Origin: Paenibacillus dendrobii
GTDB lineage: Bacteria > Bacillota > Bacilli > Paenibacillales > Paenibacillaceae
Length of the DNA stretch: 64,000 nt
Direction of reading: 5' to 3'
Assembly (NCBI RefSeq): GCF_009807035.1
Contig: NZ_WUBI01000002.1
Span: forward strand, 868,001-932,000
The notes beneath the pieces are model-generated. The model made no database searches. It saw nothing but the letters and a program-made list of their open reading frames with translations, and was not told where the DNA came from. Within the stretch, counting starts at the first letter, position 1. Every line of letters begins with the position of its first letter. Below are positions 16,607 to 25,787 of the stretch, in pieces. Position numbers and translations under genes: made by a program.

Positions 16607-18244
16607 TTATTGTTTCAGCGCCTTTTGATAAATCGCCAGGTACTGCTCCAGCTGGAGACCCTTGAACCCGGCGAGGTAGCTGTCCCAATCCTTGTCGATA
16701 TCCTTGTTGCCCGTTACGAATTGCGCAAGATTCGATTTGACATAGTCCGAAAGCGTCTTCTGCATTTGAGCTACCGTAAGCGCATCCGCCGGATCTACGA
16801 AGGTGTCGGACGGATACACCACTTCAGGTTTGGCGAACGGTTCGTATTTTTTGGCCGCCAGCCATAAACGGTATTCATAAGCGCCATTCCCCAGCGGATC
16901 GGCTGGCGCCACAAAGGATTCGCGGATTGAATTCAGCATCTGCATGGTGCCGAGCTGCCACCAGTAATCATCCGGTTTGGTCTCTCCACTGGCTGAGGCA
17001 GGCTTGGAAACCACTTCGTATTTTGCCTGTTTGCCGTTATAATCGAGCTGACTGCTGTCAGCCTTTTTCCAGCCTTCCCCTTCAAAGCCCCAGGATTGCA
17101 TGACCGTCCCCTCTTCAGACCAGAGGAAATTCGCCAGCTTGATTGCTGCAATCTGCTGCTCCTTGCTAGCCTTGTTCGTAATCACGAACTGCCCGTCGCC
17201 CGCACCAACGCTATATCCGGCAAGCTGCACGCCATCCGGCCCTTTCAGTGGCGGAACGACATCGTAATCCTTATGCCTTGGATGGGAATCATCCACCGCG
17301 AAAACGCTGCTGATCAAGGCGTAACCTACAGCCCCCACCTCGGCGTCCGGCTTATTGGCCATCTGCTTCACCGCATCGTTGTTTTGGGTAAAGACGCCCT
17401 TGTCCATCAGTCCTTCCGCAAACAGCTTCCGCAGGTATTTCAACCCTTCCTTCCATTCCGCCTGTGCCGGAGCAAACATAACCTTGCCGTCCTTTACGGT
17501 TAAATAATCCGTGCCATTGTCATAAATAAAGGCGTTCATCAAGAATGTATCGACCCCGCCGCCCCAGACATTATCCGAAGTTGAAGTTGTAAAAGGAACC
17601 TCATCCGCCTTGCCGTTGCCGTTCGGGTCTTTCTCTTTGAAGGCCTTCAGGACATTATAAAATTCATCCGTGGTCGCCGGCATGGTCAACCCGAGCTTTT
17701 TCAGCCAATCCGTATTGATCCACATTCTTTGTCCATAAGTACAGTGCAGACATTCATTCAGCTTGGGAATCGCGTAGATGTTGCCGTCCGGTGCCACCAT
17801 TCCTTGCTTCAGGTAAGACACGCTTTCCATCGCTTGTTTAATATTCGGAGCATACTCGTCGATCAAATCGTTTAACGGGAGAAAGGCGCCTTGCTGTCCG
17901 TATTTGATCTGATCCGCTTTGGATATTCCCGCATTCATAATGACGGCGGGGTAATCTCCGCTGGCCAGCAGAAGCAGCTTTTTGTCGCCAAAAGCAGCAT
18001 CCGGTACGGTATTCCAGTTGAATTTGATGTTCAGCTTCTCCTCGATATACTTGGATAGCTTATTGACGTCCAGGTTCTCAATGCCTACATTTTGCGGTGC
18101 AAATACGGTCAGCGCTGCCGGTTTGTTCGGATCGCTTGAAGAAGCCCCGGCATCTTCCTGCTTCTTTTGGGAACTGCCGCATGCAGATAATACTAGAGTT
18201 AAAATCATCATGATACTGATTCCGATGAATGCCCGTTTTTTCAA
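16607..18244 (-). CDS. Extracellular solute-binding lipoprotein of a sugar ABC importer (LplA/YtcQ-like)
   Basis: A 545-residue substrate-binding protein. The lipobox is LVLSACGS (Cys at about residue 21) after a hydrophobic signal, so it is membrane-anchored outside. The body has the family 1 pattern of large LplA/YtcQ-type proteins (IYAIPKLNECLHCTYGQRMWINTDWLKKLGL; DPNGNGKADEVPFT, a calcium-loop-like motif). Start is TTG at 18244, 7 nt after AAGGAGGAG. It follows two permease genes and precedes a GH29 fucosidase, so a fucose-containing oligosaccharide is a plausible ligand; this is inference from context. No ATPase gene is nearby; such importers usually share an MsmX-type ATPase encoded elsewhere. 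Confidence 0.9.
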   Translation of the reverse strand: MKKRAFIGISIMMILTLVLSACGSSQKKQEDAGASSSDPNKPAALTVFAPQNVGIENLDVNKLSKYIEEKLNIKFNWNTVPDAAFGDKKLLLLASGDYPAVIMNAGISKADQIKYGQQGAFLPLNDLIDEYAPNIKQAMESVSYLKQGMVAPDGNIYAIPKLNECLHCTYGQRMWINTDWLKKLGLTMPATTDEFYNVLKAFKEKDPNGNGKADEVPFTTSTSDNVWGGGVDTFLMNAFIYDNGTDYLTVKDGKVMFAPAQAEWKEGLKYLRKLFAEGLMDKGVFTQNNDAVKQMANKPDAEVGAVGYALISSVFAVDDSHPRHKDYDVVPPLKGPDGVQLAGYSVGAGDGQFVITNKASKEQQIAAIKLANFLWSEEGTVMQSWGFEGEGWKKADSSQLDYNGKQAKYEVVSKPASASGETKPDDYWWQLGTMQMLNSIRESFVAPADPLGNGAYEYRLWLAAKKYEPFAKPEVVYPSDTFVDPADALTVAQMQKTLSDYVKSNLAQFVTGNKDIDKDWDSYLAGFKGLQLEQYLAIYQKALKQ

Positions 18245-18354
18245 AGAATCTCCTCCTTATTGAATAATGTTCTCACTACTCCCCTGATTAAGGACTTCAC
18301 GCTTCAAAACGTCCGGCACACACCTCCTTTAAGAAATCACCCCGAATAAATCAG

Positions 18355-19248
18355 TCAGCCCTTAAGTGATCCGATCATGACACCTTTGACGAAATGCCTT
18401 TGAACGAACGGATAAATGATCAGAACCGGAGCGCTCGAAACGACGATCAGGGAATACTTAAGCAGATCCTTCAATCCCTGCTGGACCAGCAGGCTGTTCA
18501 CATTCGTCAGCATATCGGAATTTTCCGAATTCAGGATCAGAATGTTCCGCAGGAAAATTTGCAGAGGGAACATGCTGCTGTCCTTCAAATAAATCAATGC
18601 GTTAAAGTAGGCGTTCCAGTGTCCGACCGCGTACATGAGAAACAGCACAGCCAATATTGGCTTCGAAAGAGGCAGCACGATCCGCAGGAAAAATCTCATG
18701 TCGCTGCAGCCATCCATCTCCGCCGCCTCGGCCAACTCCTCCGGAATCGACTGGAAAAAGGTTCGTGCGATAATGACCTGGAAAACGGCCAGAGCCCCCG
18801 GAATGATCATCGCCCATCTTGTATTCACCATGCCAAGGGATTTGACCAGCAAATAATTGGGAATCAGGCCCCCGTCGAAAAACATTGTGAAGACGATCAG
18901 GATCATGATGAGGCCTCGTCCATAGAAAGTTTTGCGGGCGAGCGGATAGGCGAGCATCACGGTAAAAGCAACATTGACCAGCGTACCCACAATGGTGTAG
19001 AAAAACGAATTGCCGAAACCCACAAGAATATCCGAATTTTGGAATACAGCCTTGTAGCCTACAAGGGTGAAGTCAACCGGCCAGAGCCACACTTTCCCCG
19101 AAGTGACCGCCGAAGGCGAACTGAAGGAAGCGCTTAAAATATGCAGCAGCGGAAACAGGATCAAGATCAGGACAATAGATAGAAAAATATAGACGATGCT
19201 AAGAAACAATTTGTCGGTGACCGATTCCTTTATTAATGTTTGGTTCAA
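18355..19248 (-). CDS. Carbohydrate ABC transporter permease (LplC/YtcP-like)
   Basis: A 297-residue inner-membrane permease with six hydrophobic segments, beginning with LFLSIVYIFLSIVLILILFPLLHIL. The EAA loop that contacts the ATPase is ELAEAAEMDGCSDMRFFLRIVLPLSKPI at about residues 190-217. The end HFVKGVMIGSLKG is typical for this group. It lies 13 nt downstream of the first permease gene and upstream of the binding-protein gene. Confidence 0.93.
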   Translation of the reverse strand: MNQTLIKESVTDKLFLSIVYIFLSIVLILILFPLLHILSASFSSPSAVTSGKVWLWPVDFTLVGYKAVFQNSDILVGFGNSFFYTIVGTLVNVAFTVMLAYPLARKTFYGRGLIMILIVFTMFFDGGLIPNYLLVKSLGMVNTRWAMIIPGALAVFQVIIARTFFQSIPEELAEAAEMDGCSDMRFFLRIVLPLSKPILAVLFLMYAVGHWNAYFNALIYLKDSSMFPLQIFLRNILILNSENSDMLTNVNSLLVQQGLKDLLKYSLIVVSSAPVLIIYPFVQRHFVKGVMIGSLKG

Positions 19249-19261
19249 TACATATCCCTCC

Positions 19262-20236
19262 TTACCACAAGCTGTTGGATGAAATCTTTTTGGAAATGAA
19301 ATTCACCAGGATCAGAAGAACAAAGTTAATTACAGAATTAAACAATCCGATCGCTGCCGAGAAGCTGAAATTGGCTCCCAGAAGGCCAACCTTGTACACA
19401 TAAGTGGAAATGACCTCCGACGTATTCTGATTCAGGGGATTTTGCATCAGGTAAATTTTCTCGAATCCGAGGCTCATCATCTGCCCCAAGTTCAGGATCA
19501 GCAAAATAACGATGACCGGAATCAAGCTTGGAATATCGATATTGATGATTTTTTGAAACCGGGACGCTCCATCCACCTTAGCCGCCTCGTATAAATCCGG
19601 ATTGACACCGGACAGGGCCGCAATATAGATGATGGCACCATAACCCGTAAACTGCCACACATCGGAGAAAACATATATCGTTTTAAAAAATCCAGCTTTG
19701 CCCAAGAAATCGACCGGCTCCATCCCGAGCGCCCGGAAAGCATTGCTCAGCAGTCCCACATTCGGGGATAAGTTCACAATCAGGATCGACACGATGACCA
19801 CCGTCGAGATGAAATAAGGAGCGTAGGTCACCATTTGAACTGATTTTTTGAATATGCCGTTTCGTATTTCATTGAGGGCAAGCGCCAGGATGATCGGTGC
19901 GGGAAATCCGATGGCCATGCCGTAAAGCGATATTTCCAGCGTGTTCTTGAAATACTGCCAGAAGAATGGAACCTCAAACAGCTGTTTGAAATATTTCAGC
20001 CCGGCCCATGGACTTCCGAGTATGCCCTGCACGACGTTGTATTCCTTAAAGGCAATGATCACGCCGAACATGGGAATGTACTTAAAGATAATGATGTAAA
20101 GCAAAGGAAGAAAGACGAGCAAATAAAACTGCCAATGCTTCATGATCTTCCGGCCTGCGCTTGTCCCCGCCTTCTTCCGCGGGGTAATCCGTTCAGACGG
20201 ATTCGGCGGAACCGCTTTGCTGCTTGTCACTTCCAT
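19262..20236 (-). CDS. Sugar ABC transporter permease (LplB/YteP-like)
   Basis: A 324-residue permease, first gene of the importer unit. It has a basic N-terminal extension, then WQFYLLVFLPLLYIIIFKYIPMFGVIIAF, a signature start of LplB-type permeases, and the EAA loop DLYEAAKVDGASRFQKIINIDIPSLIPV at about residues 215-242. The ATG at 20236 follows GGAGAG. A promoter is proposed just upstream. Confidence 0.93.
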   Translation of the reverse strand: MEVTSSKAVPPNPSERITPRKKAGTSAGRKIMKHWQFYLLVFLPLLYIIIFKYIPMFGVIIAFKEYNVVQGILGSPWAGLKYFKQLFEVPFFWQYFKNTLEISLYGMAIGFPAPIILALALNEIRNGIFKKSVQMVTYAPYFISTVVIVSILIVNLSPNVGLLSNAFRALGMEPVDFLGKAGFFKTIYVFSDVWQFTGYGAIIYIAALSGVNPDLYEAAKVDGASRFQKIINIDIPSLIPVIVILLILNLGQMMSLGFEKIYLMQNPLNQNTSEVISTYVYKVGLLGANFSFSAAIGLFNSVINFVLLILVNFISKKISSNSLW

Positions 20237-20273
20237 ACCTGCCGACTCTCCTTCGCGTTTTGTTGCTTTTCAT

Positions 20274-20301
20274 GTTATAGGCAGGCATTGCATTCGTACA
20301 A
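20274..20301 (-). promoter_or_regulatory. Candidate promoter of the fucosidase/importer unit
   Basis: On the minus strand TTGTAC (20296-20301) and TATAAC (20274-20279) are 16 nt apart, 40 nt upstream of the first permease start. The match is moderate. The rest of 20302-20431 shows no gene. Confidence 0.5.
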
Positions 20302-20431
20302 TATGCATGTTTCTCAGAACCAACTTATTTCCATGAGAGCCGTGGATGTAGCGAACACTGGCAGCTTCTGCCCGGTAAACTTTTTTCTCAGGCAAACCTT
20401 TTTCATTCCCTTTATCCCCTTGAGAAAACAG

Positions 20432-20468
20432 CAAAAAATCCCGCAGGAAACATCATCCGGCGGGACTT
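20432..20468 (-). terminator. Intrinsic terminator of the YesN-like regulator gene
   Basis: Stem AGTCCCGC/GCGGGATT with an internal pairing in the loop, followed by TTTTTT on the minus strand. Confidence 0.8.
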
Positions 20469-20501
20469 ACTGATTCAGACGGCAGCCCAGACAACCAGCT
20501 G

Positions 20502-22745
20502 CTACAGCGCGGTCATATCTCGATTTTCCCGGATGACTTGATCACGATATTCACCCGGAGACAAGCAAACGATTTTTTTAAACATGCGTCCGAAAGATAT
20601 GGCATTCACATAACCGACTTCTTCGGCAATCTCCTGCACCGTAAGATCGGTTCGAGCCAGCAAATCCTGAGCATAGCCGATTCTGAGTTCGATCAGATAA
20701 TCCACGAATTTCTGTCCGGTTTCCTCTTTAAACAACTTGCTGAGCGTCTTCGAAGGCAGGCTGAACCGGTCGCTTAACAAATCAAGACAAAGATCCGGAT
20801 TCGCAAAATTCAGGTCCATGTACTCCCTCACCCTGCGAATGGTCTCCGAATGGTTCCGCGTCTCCTGGATTTGCTGAAGTTCGCCGTAAAACCGTCCCAG
20901 CGCCTCCTCGAAGCCTGTCTCGACCTGCTCAAGCGTATCCGATACCTGAACTGCCTCCTGCAATAAAGACCGTCCTGCATGTTCCCACAGCTCCTGGTAT
21001 TCCTTCGTCATTTTATTCATTTCCCGCCCGATGGAGTAGATCAAGTAATCCGCAAGGCTTAAAATATGGTCGCTGCTCAATAGATTCTGTTCGATGCTGC
21101 GGATCAGCGTCTTGTATTTTTCCCGCCATTCTTCTTTTCCGAGCCTGAACGATTGGGCTATCGAATGCACAAGCTGAAAATAATCGAACATGCCGCCATG
21201 CTCTTCCTTCTCGAGAAGATCATAGAAAATAATACGGTTATCCCCCAGAATCATTTTATATTTCAAGGCCTGCTGTGCCTGAGCATAGGAATCGGGAATT
21301 TCAGAGAAGCTAGAGGCCGTGCCCCCCGCACCAATCGTTACGGTGAGCTTCAAATGCTCTTCCACCCATCTCCTGGCGTGATCCAAAATCTCCGCAATCT
21401 GATTCCCGGGCTCCTCGACTTGCAACAGAACGCCCAGCGCGTCATTCGAAACCCATTCAGACCACGCGAAACTGCCATGCTCCTGGGCCGTTTCCTGAAT
21501 GACGCTCTTCAGGGCAAACTTCATCAAATACTGATCCTGCTGGGTGAACAAACTGCAAAACTGAGCGTATTTATCCATTTCGACGACGCAAGCAACCTGG
21601 CGCTTCGCAAAATCATTCAGCTGCATCGTATTCCGCATGGCTTCCCATTCTTCGGGTCTTGTGAAATGCTGCCCTTCCATCAACTGCTGAAACAGATACG
21701 CTTTCTTCACGTGAAGATCCTCGCGGTATTGCCGTTGATAGCTGTTGGATTGCTCAAGCATCTGATTGATGGCTGTCTGGAGAAAAGTAAATTCATCCTG
21801 GCCGTTTCCATGCAACAGGGTCGTCGCCTTGTTTTGCGAAAACTTCTGCACCTGCGTAACGATCTGCTCGATCGGCCTGTAGTTTTTTTTGGCAGCGTAC
21901 ACAATCCAGGCAACTCCGGCTAATATCATCAGTATCCCCAGCATGAACCAAATATTGTACAACTGATTGGCTACGCTGAACCACTTCCCGTTCATCAGAC
22001 CACTCTGATATTCCCATCCGGTCACGGGAGAAATGGCACTGGAAACGATATTTTGCTTTTTTGCCGCCTCATTAATGGGAAGAATGTCCCTCCCGCTCTC
22101 GTCAAGAATATGAATATAGCTGACATCCTGACTATACATGCTTGCAATCGAATTATTGATGGCATCGGCAGATACGTTGACGACCAAAAAACCTTGGCCC
22201 GTTTTGAGAAAAGGGGCTTTTAGCGCCAATGTGACGACCCTTTTGGGTCCCTTGATGCTGAATTCTTCAAAATTCCTGACACTGGTCCAGCCGACATCCT
22301 TCATCTCTTGATTGATGTACGGCCTAATAAAGGGGTAATCCGGATAGTCCCGTAGGCTCGAGCTTGTCGCGCTGCTCAAGATGAAGCTGTCCTTGGTCCT
22401 GACGAAATAAATGGAGTCGACCAGCGGATACGCGTTCTTGAAGCCATTCATAAACTCCACAAGCTTAATATTCATATAGTAATCATTTTGCGTGCCTCGA
22501 TTATAAAAAGCGGATATATCCGTATTTTTCAGCATTTTTGTCATCAACATCTGCTCAATGGTTTTGAGGGAGGCGTCAATGGAACTCATCGCCTGCAATA
22601 GAAGGGTCTCGTTCGCCTTCACGGCTTCCTTGCGGCTCTGATCGCTCAGGAGCTGAAAAAACACGAAAAAAATAAAAGATATGACAATGAAAAAAGCTGG
22701 CATGTACGAAAAAAGCTGGCGATAAAACCATTTGCGGCTTTGCAT
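20502..22745 (-). CDS. Membrane-bound AraC-family regulator (YesN/YtdP-like)
   Basis: A 747-residue one-component sensor-regulator. Two membrane segments (about residues 13-35 and 275-295) frame an extracellular Cache-like region, followed by a HAMP-like linker and a central region; the last 100 residues form an AraC HTH (LDLLSDRFSLPSKTLSKLFKEETGQKFVDYLIELR, then TVQEIAEEVGYVNAISFGRMFKK). The start at 22745 follows AAGGAGAGGGAG; an in-frame extension to 22826 is less likely. It probably senses sugar outside the cell and switches on the adjacent importer/fucosidase genes; this is inference from adjacency. A cre-like sequence with mismatches lies near 22828-22845. Confidence 0.88.
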   Translation of the reverse strand: MQSRKWFYRQLFSYMPAFFIVISFIFFVFFQLLSDQSRKEAVKANETLLLQAMSSIDASLKTIEQMLMTKMLKNTDISAFYNRGTQNDYYMNIKLVEFMNGFKNAYPLVDSIYFVRTKDSFILSSATSSSLRDYPDYPFIRPYINQEMKDVGWTSVRNFEEFSIKGPKRVVTLALKAPFLKTGQGFLVVNVSADAINNSIASMYSQDVSYIHILDESGRDILPINEAAKKQNIVSSAISPVTGWEYQSGLMNGKWFSVANQLYNIWFMLGILMILAGVAWIVYAAKKNYRPIEQIVTQVQKFSQNKATTLLHGNGQDEFTFLQTAINQMLEQSNSYQRQYREDLHVKKAYLFQQLMEGQHFTRPEEWEAMRNTMQLNDFAKRQVACVVEMDKYAQFCSLFTQQDQYLMKFALKSVIQETAQEHGSFAWSEWVSNDALGVLLQVEEPGNQIAEILDHARRWVEEHLKLTVTIGAGGTASSFSEIPDSYAQAQQALKYKMILGDNRIIFYDLLEKEEHGGMFDYFQLVHSIAQSFRLGKEEWREKYKTLIRSIEQNLLSSDHILSLADYLIYSIGREMNKMTKEYQELWEHAGRSLLQEAVQVSDTLEQVETGFEEALGRFYGELQQIQETRNHSETIRRVREYMDLNFANPDLCLDLLSDRFSLPSKTLSKLFKEETGQKFVDYLIELRIGYAQDLLARTDLTVQEIAEEVGYVNAISFGRMFKKIVCLSPGEYRDQVIRENRDMTAL

Positions 22746-22904
22746 CGGCTCCCTCTCCTTATGATGGTTATTCTCTTCCGGGAGTTTTCCTATATGGTGC
22801 ACATTCGTTCCCAGAGGAAGCTTCAATTTGAATAAAACGCTTTCATTTTACTTTTCATATTATAACATCCCAATCCCTGGAATTCATTAGTGCCATAGTA
22901 GGCA

Positions 22905-22950
22905 AAAAAACACCGCAGACAAAAATATAGCTCCGCGGTGTTTCTTTATT
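22905..22950 (-). terminator. Intrinsic terminator ending the OPT/DUF917 operon
   Basis: Stem AAACACCGC/GCGGTGTTT followed by TTTTT on the minus strand, downstream of the aminopeptidase-like gene. Confidence 0.85.
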
Positions 22951-22986
22951 CTGATTCAGTGAAATTTTCAGATTACGGCAAACCTG

Positions 22987-23940
22987 TTATTTTCCGATGA
23001 GCTCGCCATTTTTCATGATAAGTTCATCATCCAAGTAAACATACGGTTTGCCGACAACGCAATCGATGTGAACACCAGCCGCAACCGTTCCGCCGAACGT
23101 GTTGTTGCTGCCAAATGCCACATGGATCGTGCCGTATACTTTCTCGTCTTCCAGAACGACGCCGGTGATTCTCGCCTTTTCATTCGTTCCGATGCCGAAC
23201 TCCCCGAGAAATCTGCCATCGCCGTCTCCCAGCATCTGCAGCAGCTTGCTTCCTTCTTCGCCGCCTTCGGCAGCCACAAGCCGCCCATTCTCAACGCTCA
23301 GGACAATCGGGCCCGCGAGTTTGCCCACGCCGGCAATCGAACCGTCAACGACGATCTGTCCTGCAGCTGAGCCTTCTACGGGTGCGATATAAGCCTCCCC
23401 TGATGGGAGATTTCCAGATTGTCCCGGTTCCAGATACATGCCCGTGCTTGGCACGCCGTCGCGTCCCTCAATGGAAAACTCCAGTGAACGGCCCTCTTTC
23501 TCGATCCGCACCTTGCGGGCTTGGGTTAACATGCCCGTGACTTTCTCCGTGAGCGCCTTAACCTGCGTATAGTCGGCGGCAATCGCACCTTCCAGGAACA
23601 TGTCCTCCGTGATCCCCGGCATCGTGGCAACGCGAGCTCCAGCCGCTGCCGCTTGCTTGCGTGCCTGTGTATGCGTAAGCGAATGCTTCGTAATGCACAC
23701 GACGGCCTGTGCGTTAACCATAGCTGCAGAAACGGCCGCAGGAGGCTCCTCTCCGGACTTGCCGCGCTCCTTCATCACCATCAGCATTGCCTCTGCCCCC
23801 AGGCGTTTTCCCGCTTCATAAAGCGATTCTGCTAGTTCTTTCCGGGTGTCGTCAGTAACGACCAAAAAGGTTTCTCCGGATTTGAGTCCGAGGCAATCCA
23901 CCAGTGTTTTCATGCTTATTTCAATGATTTTTTCGCTCAT
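22987..23940 (-). CDS. M29-like aminopeptidase family protein
   Basis: A 317-residue protein of the family that unites M29-like aminopeptidases and NicX-type dioxygenase/hydrolases. Likely metal ligands are visible in NLPSGEAYIAP (about residue 185), LGEFGIGTN (about 247), HVAFGSNNTFGG (about 280) and HIDCVV (about 297). It lacks the long N-terminal region of classical AmpS (about 410 residues). No signal peptide, so cytoplasmic. It is the last gene of the operon with the OPT transporter, consistent with hydrolysis of an imported peptide or peptide-like compound. Substrate unknown. Confidence 0.75.
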   Translation of the reverse strand: MSEKIIEISMKTLVDCLGLKSGETFLVVTDDTRKELAESLYEAGKRLGAEAMLMVMKERGKSGEEPPAAVSAAMVNAQAVVCITKHSLTHTQARKQAAAAGARVATMPGITEDMFLEGAIAADYTQVKALTEKVTGMLTQARKVRIEKEGRSLEFSIEGRDGVPSTGMYLEPGQSGNLPSGEAYIAPVEGSAAGQIVVDGSIAGVGKLAGPIVLSVENGRLVAAEGGEEGSKLLQMLGDGDGRFLGEFGIGTNEKARITGVVLEDEKVYGTIHVAFGSNNTFGGTVAAGVHIDCVVGKPYVYLDDELIMKNGELIGK

Positions 23941-23988
23941 CTTTTCATTAGCTTCCTTTCATTTAAGAAATATCCGATACCGGCCGAA

Positions 23989-24660
23989 TTATATCATTTC
24001 TGACACGATTTTAGCCATAAGAGCATTCGATAAGATGACCGGAAGGCCCGCCTCTGCGGCGACAAGCTCCCGTGCCTCTTCCGTATACCCCATGCAATCG
24101 AGCAGTAAAATATCTGCCTTATCCTTCAACTCGCTTGCCGCGGCTTGAAAATTCCCTTCGTTGAATATATACGGAGAGGCAACGGCAAACAGTGGATCAA
24201 GTCCATGCGGCTCATATTTCGGCCTTAAAGTTACCTTTTGTTCATCAAGCGGAACGATGACGCCCAGCCTCCTGCTTCCCACCATCGCTTTTACAACCGG
24301 GGGAATAATATGATCTGGCTCGATCAGAAAGGCCTCTTTCGTGTGTAGACCCGGAAATACACCCGTACATAGCAGCAAAATGTGCTTCACGCCTTGATCT
24401 TCCATCTCGAATATTTTATTTTGCAAAATAGGCTGGATTTTATTCCGCCCCATTTTGACGGATTGACCGGTTGTTAAACGTGAAGTCAACGTATAGTCAT
24501 CTTCCCCTGGCTGTAAATGAGCGTCGATATATGCCTTGGTCAACCCATCCAGCACACCTGATTGAATGATTTGTACCCGCTTTGGCAAATGCGCCTCCAG
24601 AATCGGCGTGACATCCTTACGTGGCGCTTGGCCAATGGTGATAACTCCCAGCTTCGTCAT
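23989..24660 (-). CDS. AroM family protein
   Basis: A 223-residue protein of the AroM family, named after an E. coli gene near aroL; its function is unknown. The N-terminal signature LGVITIGQAPRKDV is clear. Two cysteines lie where Asp/Glu racemase-fold enzymes have their catalytic pair: LLLCTGVFPG (about residue 98) and LLLDCMGYTEEA (about 188). This suggests a racemase-fold enzyme, by inference. GGGGGAGG precedes the ATG by 8 nt. It sits between DUF1177 and the aminopeptidase gene in one operon. Confidence 0.85.
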   Translation of the reverse strand: MTKLGVITIGQAPRKDVTPILEAHLPKRVQIIQSGVLDGLTKAYIDAHLQPGEDDYTLTSRLTTGQSVKMGRNKIQPILQNKIFEMEDQGVKHILLLCTGVFPGLHTKEAFLIEPDHIIPPVVKAMVGSRRLGVIVPLDEQKVTLRPKYEPHGLDPLFAVASPYIFNEGNFQAAASELKDKADILLLDCMGYTEEARELVAAEAGLPVILSNALMAKIVSEMI

Positions 24661-24788
24661 CGATGATCCTCCCCCATGCCCTCATTTAACTGAACCATGC
24701 AAGCTTGAATCTTTCATTTCGTGAACGATTTTTCCATACGGATAGCTGCCAAAAAGGGAAGAGAACTTACGCCCCTTCCCTTTCTTAT

Positions 24789-25733
24789 TTATTTGCCTTG
24801 GACATGACCTGCGGTTTGCAAAGTTTTCATGGATCCGTAAAGCTTGTTAATCCGTTCAAATTCTTCTTTATCGTAAAACGCGCATGTTCCTTCCGTTACT
24901 TCCTTGGACGTTTCTACGGCGAACCGGACTGCCGCCGCAATATCGACTTCATGGCTGGCTCCCGTGCCGCAGCCCGGTACGGTAGACTGCGCCGTAATCG
25001 CAACGCCGACCACCGGTGCATCGGTTGCTACAGCAGGCTGCAGGATCGAGTTGATATGATACAAGTCGTTGCCGTACGGCGTGATATCCTGCATCGTAAT
25101 CGGGAAAGTCACCGGCAAAAGTCCTGTGGTCATTTCCATGATGCGCAGCAGGTCTTCGCTAACCCGCAGGATATAGCCTTCTTTGACGGTAGGCGAGATG
25201 GCGAAGCCCTTGTGATTGATCACGCGGTTGCCCTTGGTCGTATCAATGGATAGGACAGCCTCCATCTCGGGCAGAACCTCATGGGTATTCATCGCGCCGA
25301 TATCGACTGGCGAATCCATAAAGTCAACCGGCTCATGCGGACGGGTCGGAGCATCCGGGCAAATGTGGGTCGTTACGATGACATCACCCTTCAAACGGTC
25401 TCCCTTCACCTGCATGTCAGCCAGTTTCAGGGCAGAAGCAACGGCGGCTACCGCACCATCCGCATCCGAGACAAGCCCGATTCTGCTCGGACGGGCACCA
25501 ATCCCGCCGAGGCGTCCCACGATACCGAAGGTCGGAGCGCTGCCTCCTTTCGCCTTGCCATCGGTTCCCGGGATCAGAATTTTAATAAAATCGGTGCTGC
25601 CCTTTTCACCCGTCACTTCTTTGACTTCGATGCTAACATCCGGATAGCTGCCAAAGAGCTCCCTTACCTTTTCTCCGCTTGCATTCGCATCGTCCAGCGC
25701 GTCCAGCGCGATCATCGTTTGTTTAAGTGTCAT
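24789..25733 (-). CDS. DUF1177 domain protein
   Basis: A 314-residue protein of the DUF1177 family, function unknown. Conserved-looking segments include LDALDDANASGEKVRELF at the N terminus, IVGRLGGIGARPSRIGLVSDADGAVAA near 95-120, VIVTTHICPDAPTRPHEPVDFMDSPVD near 140-165 and the VVGVAITAQSTVPGCGTGASHEVDIAAAVRFAVET block near 245-280. HICPDA..HEPVDFMD is rich in possible metal ligands. The start at 25733 has GGAGG 10-11 nt upstream. It is linked here, as often elsewhere, to DUF917, AroM and a transporter. Confidence 0.85.
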   Translation of the reverse strand: MTLKQTMIALDALDDANASGEKVRELFGSYPDVSIEVKEVTGEKGSTDFIKILIPGTDGKAKGGSAPTFGIVGRLGGIGARPSRIGLVSDADGAVAAVASALKLADMQVKGDRLKGDVIVTTHICPDAPTRPHEPVDFMDSPVDIGAMNTHEVLPEMEAVLSIDTTKGNRVINHKGFAISPTVKEGYILRVSEDLLRIMEMTTGLLPVTFPITMQDITPYGNDLYHINSILQPAVATDAPVVGVAITAQSTVPGCGTGASHEVDIAAAVRFAVETSKEVTEGTCAFYDKEEFERINKLYGSMKTLQTAGHVQGK

Positions 25734-25787
25734 ATCTTCCGATACCTCCATTTTCTAGCTAGTCTGAAATCGTATGCCCTGTATAAG

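Noticed and set aside
22828..22845. cre site upstream of the YesN-like regulator
   Set aside because: The right half (CGCTTTCA) fits but two fixed positions of the left half do not; too weak to list as a site.
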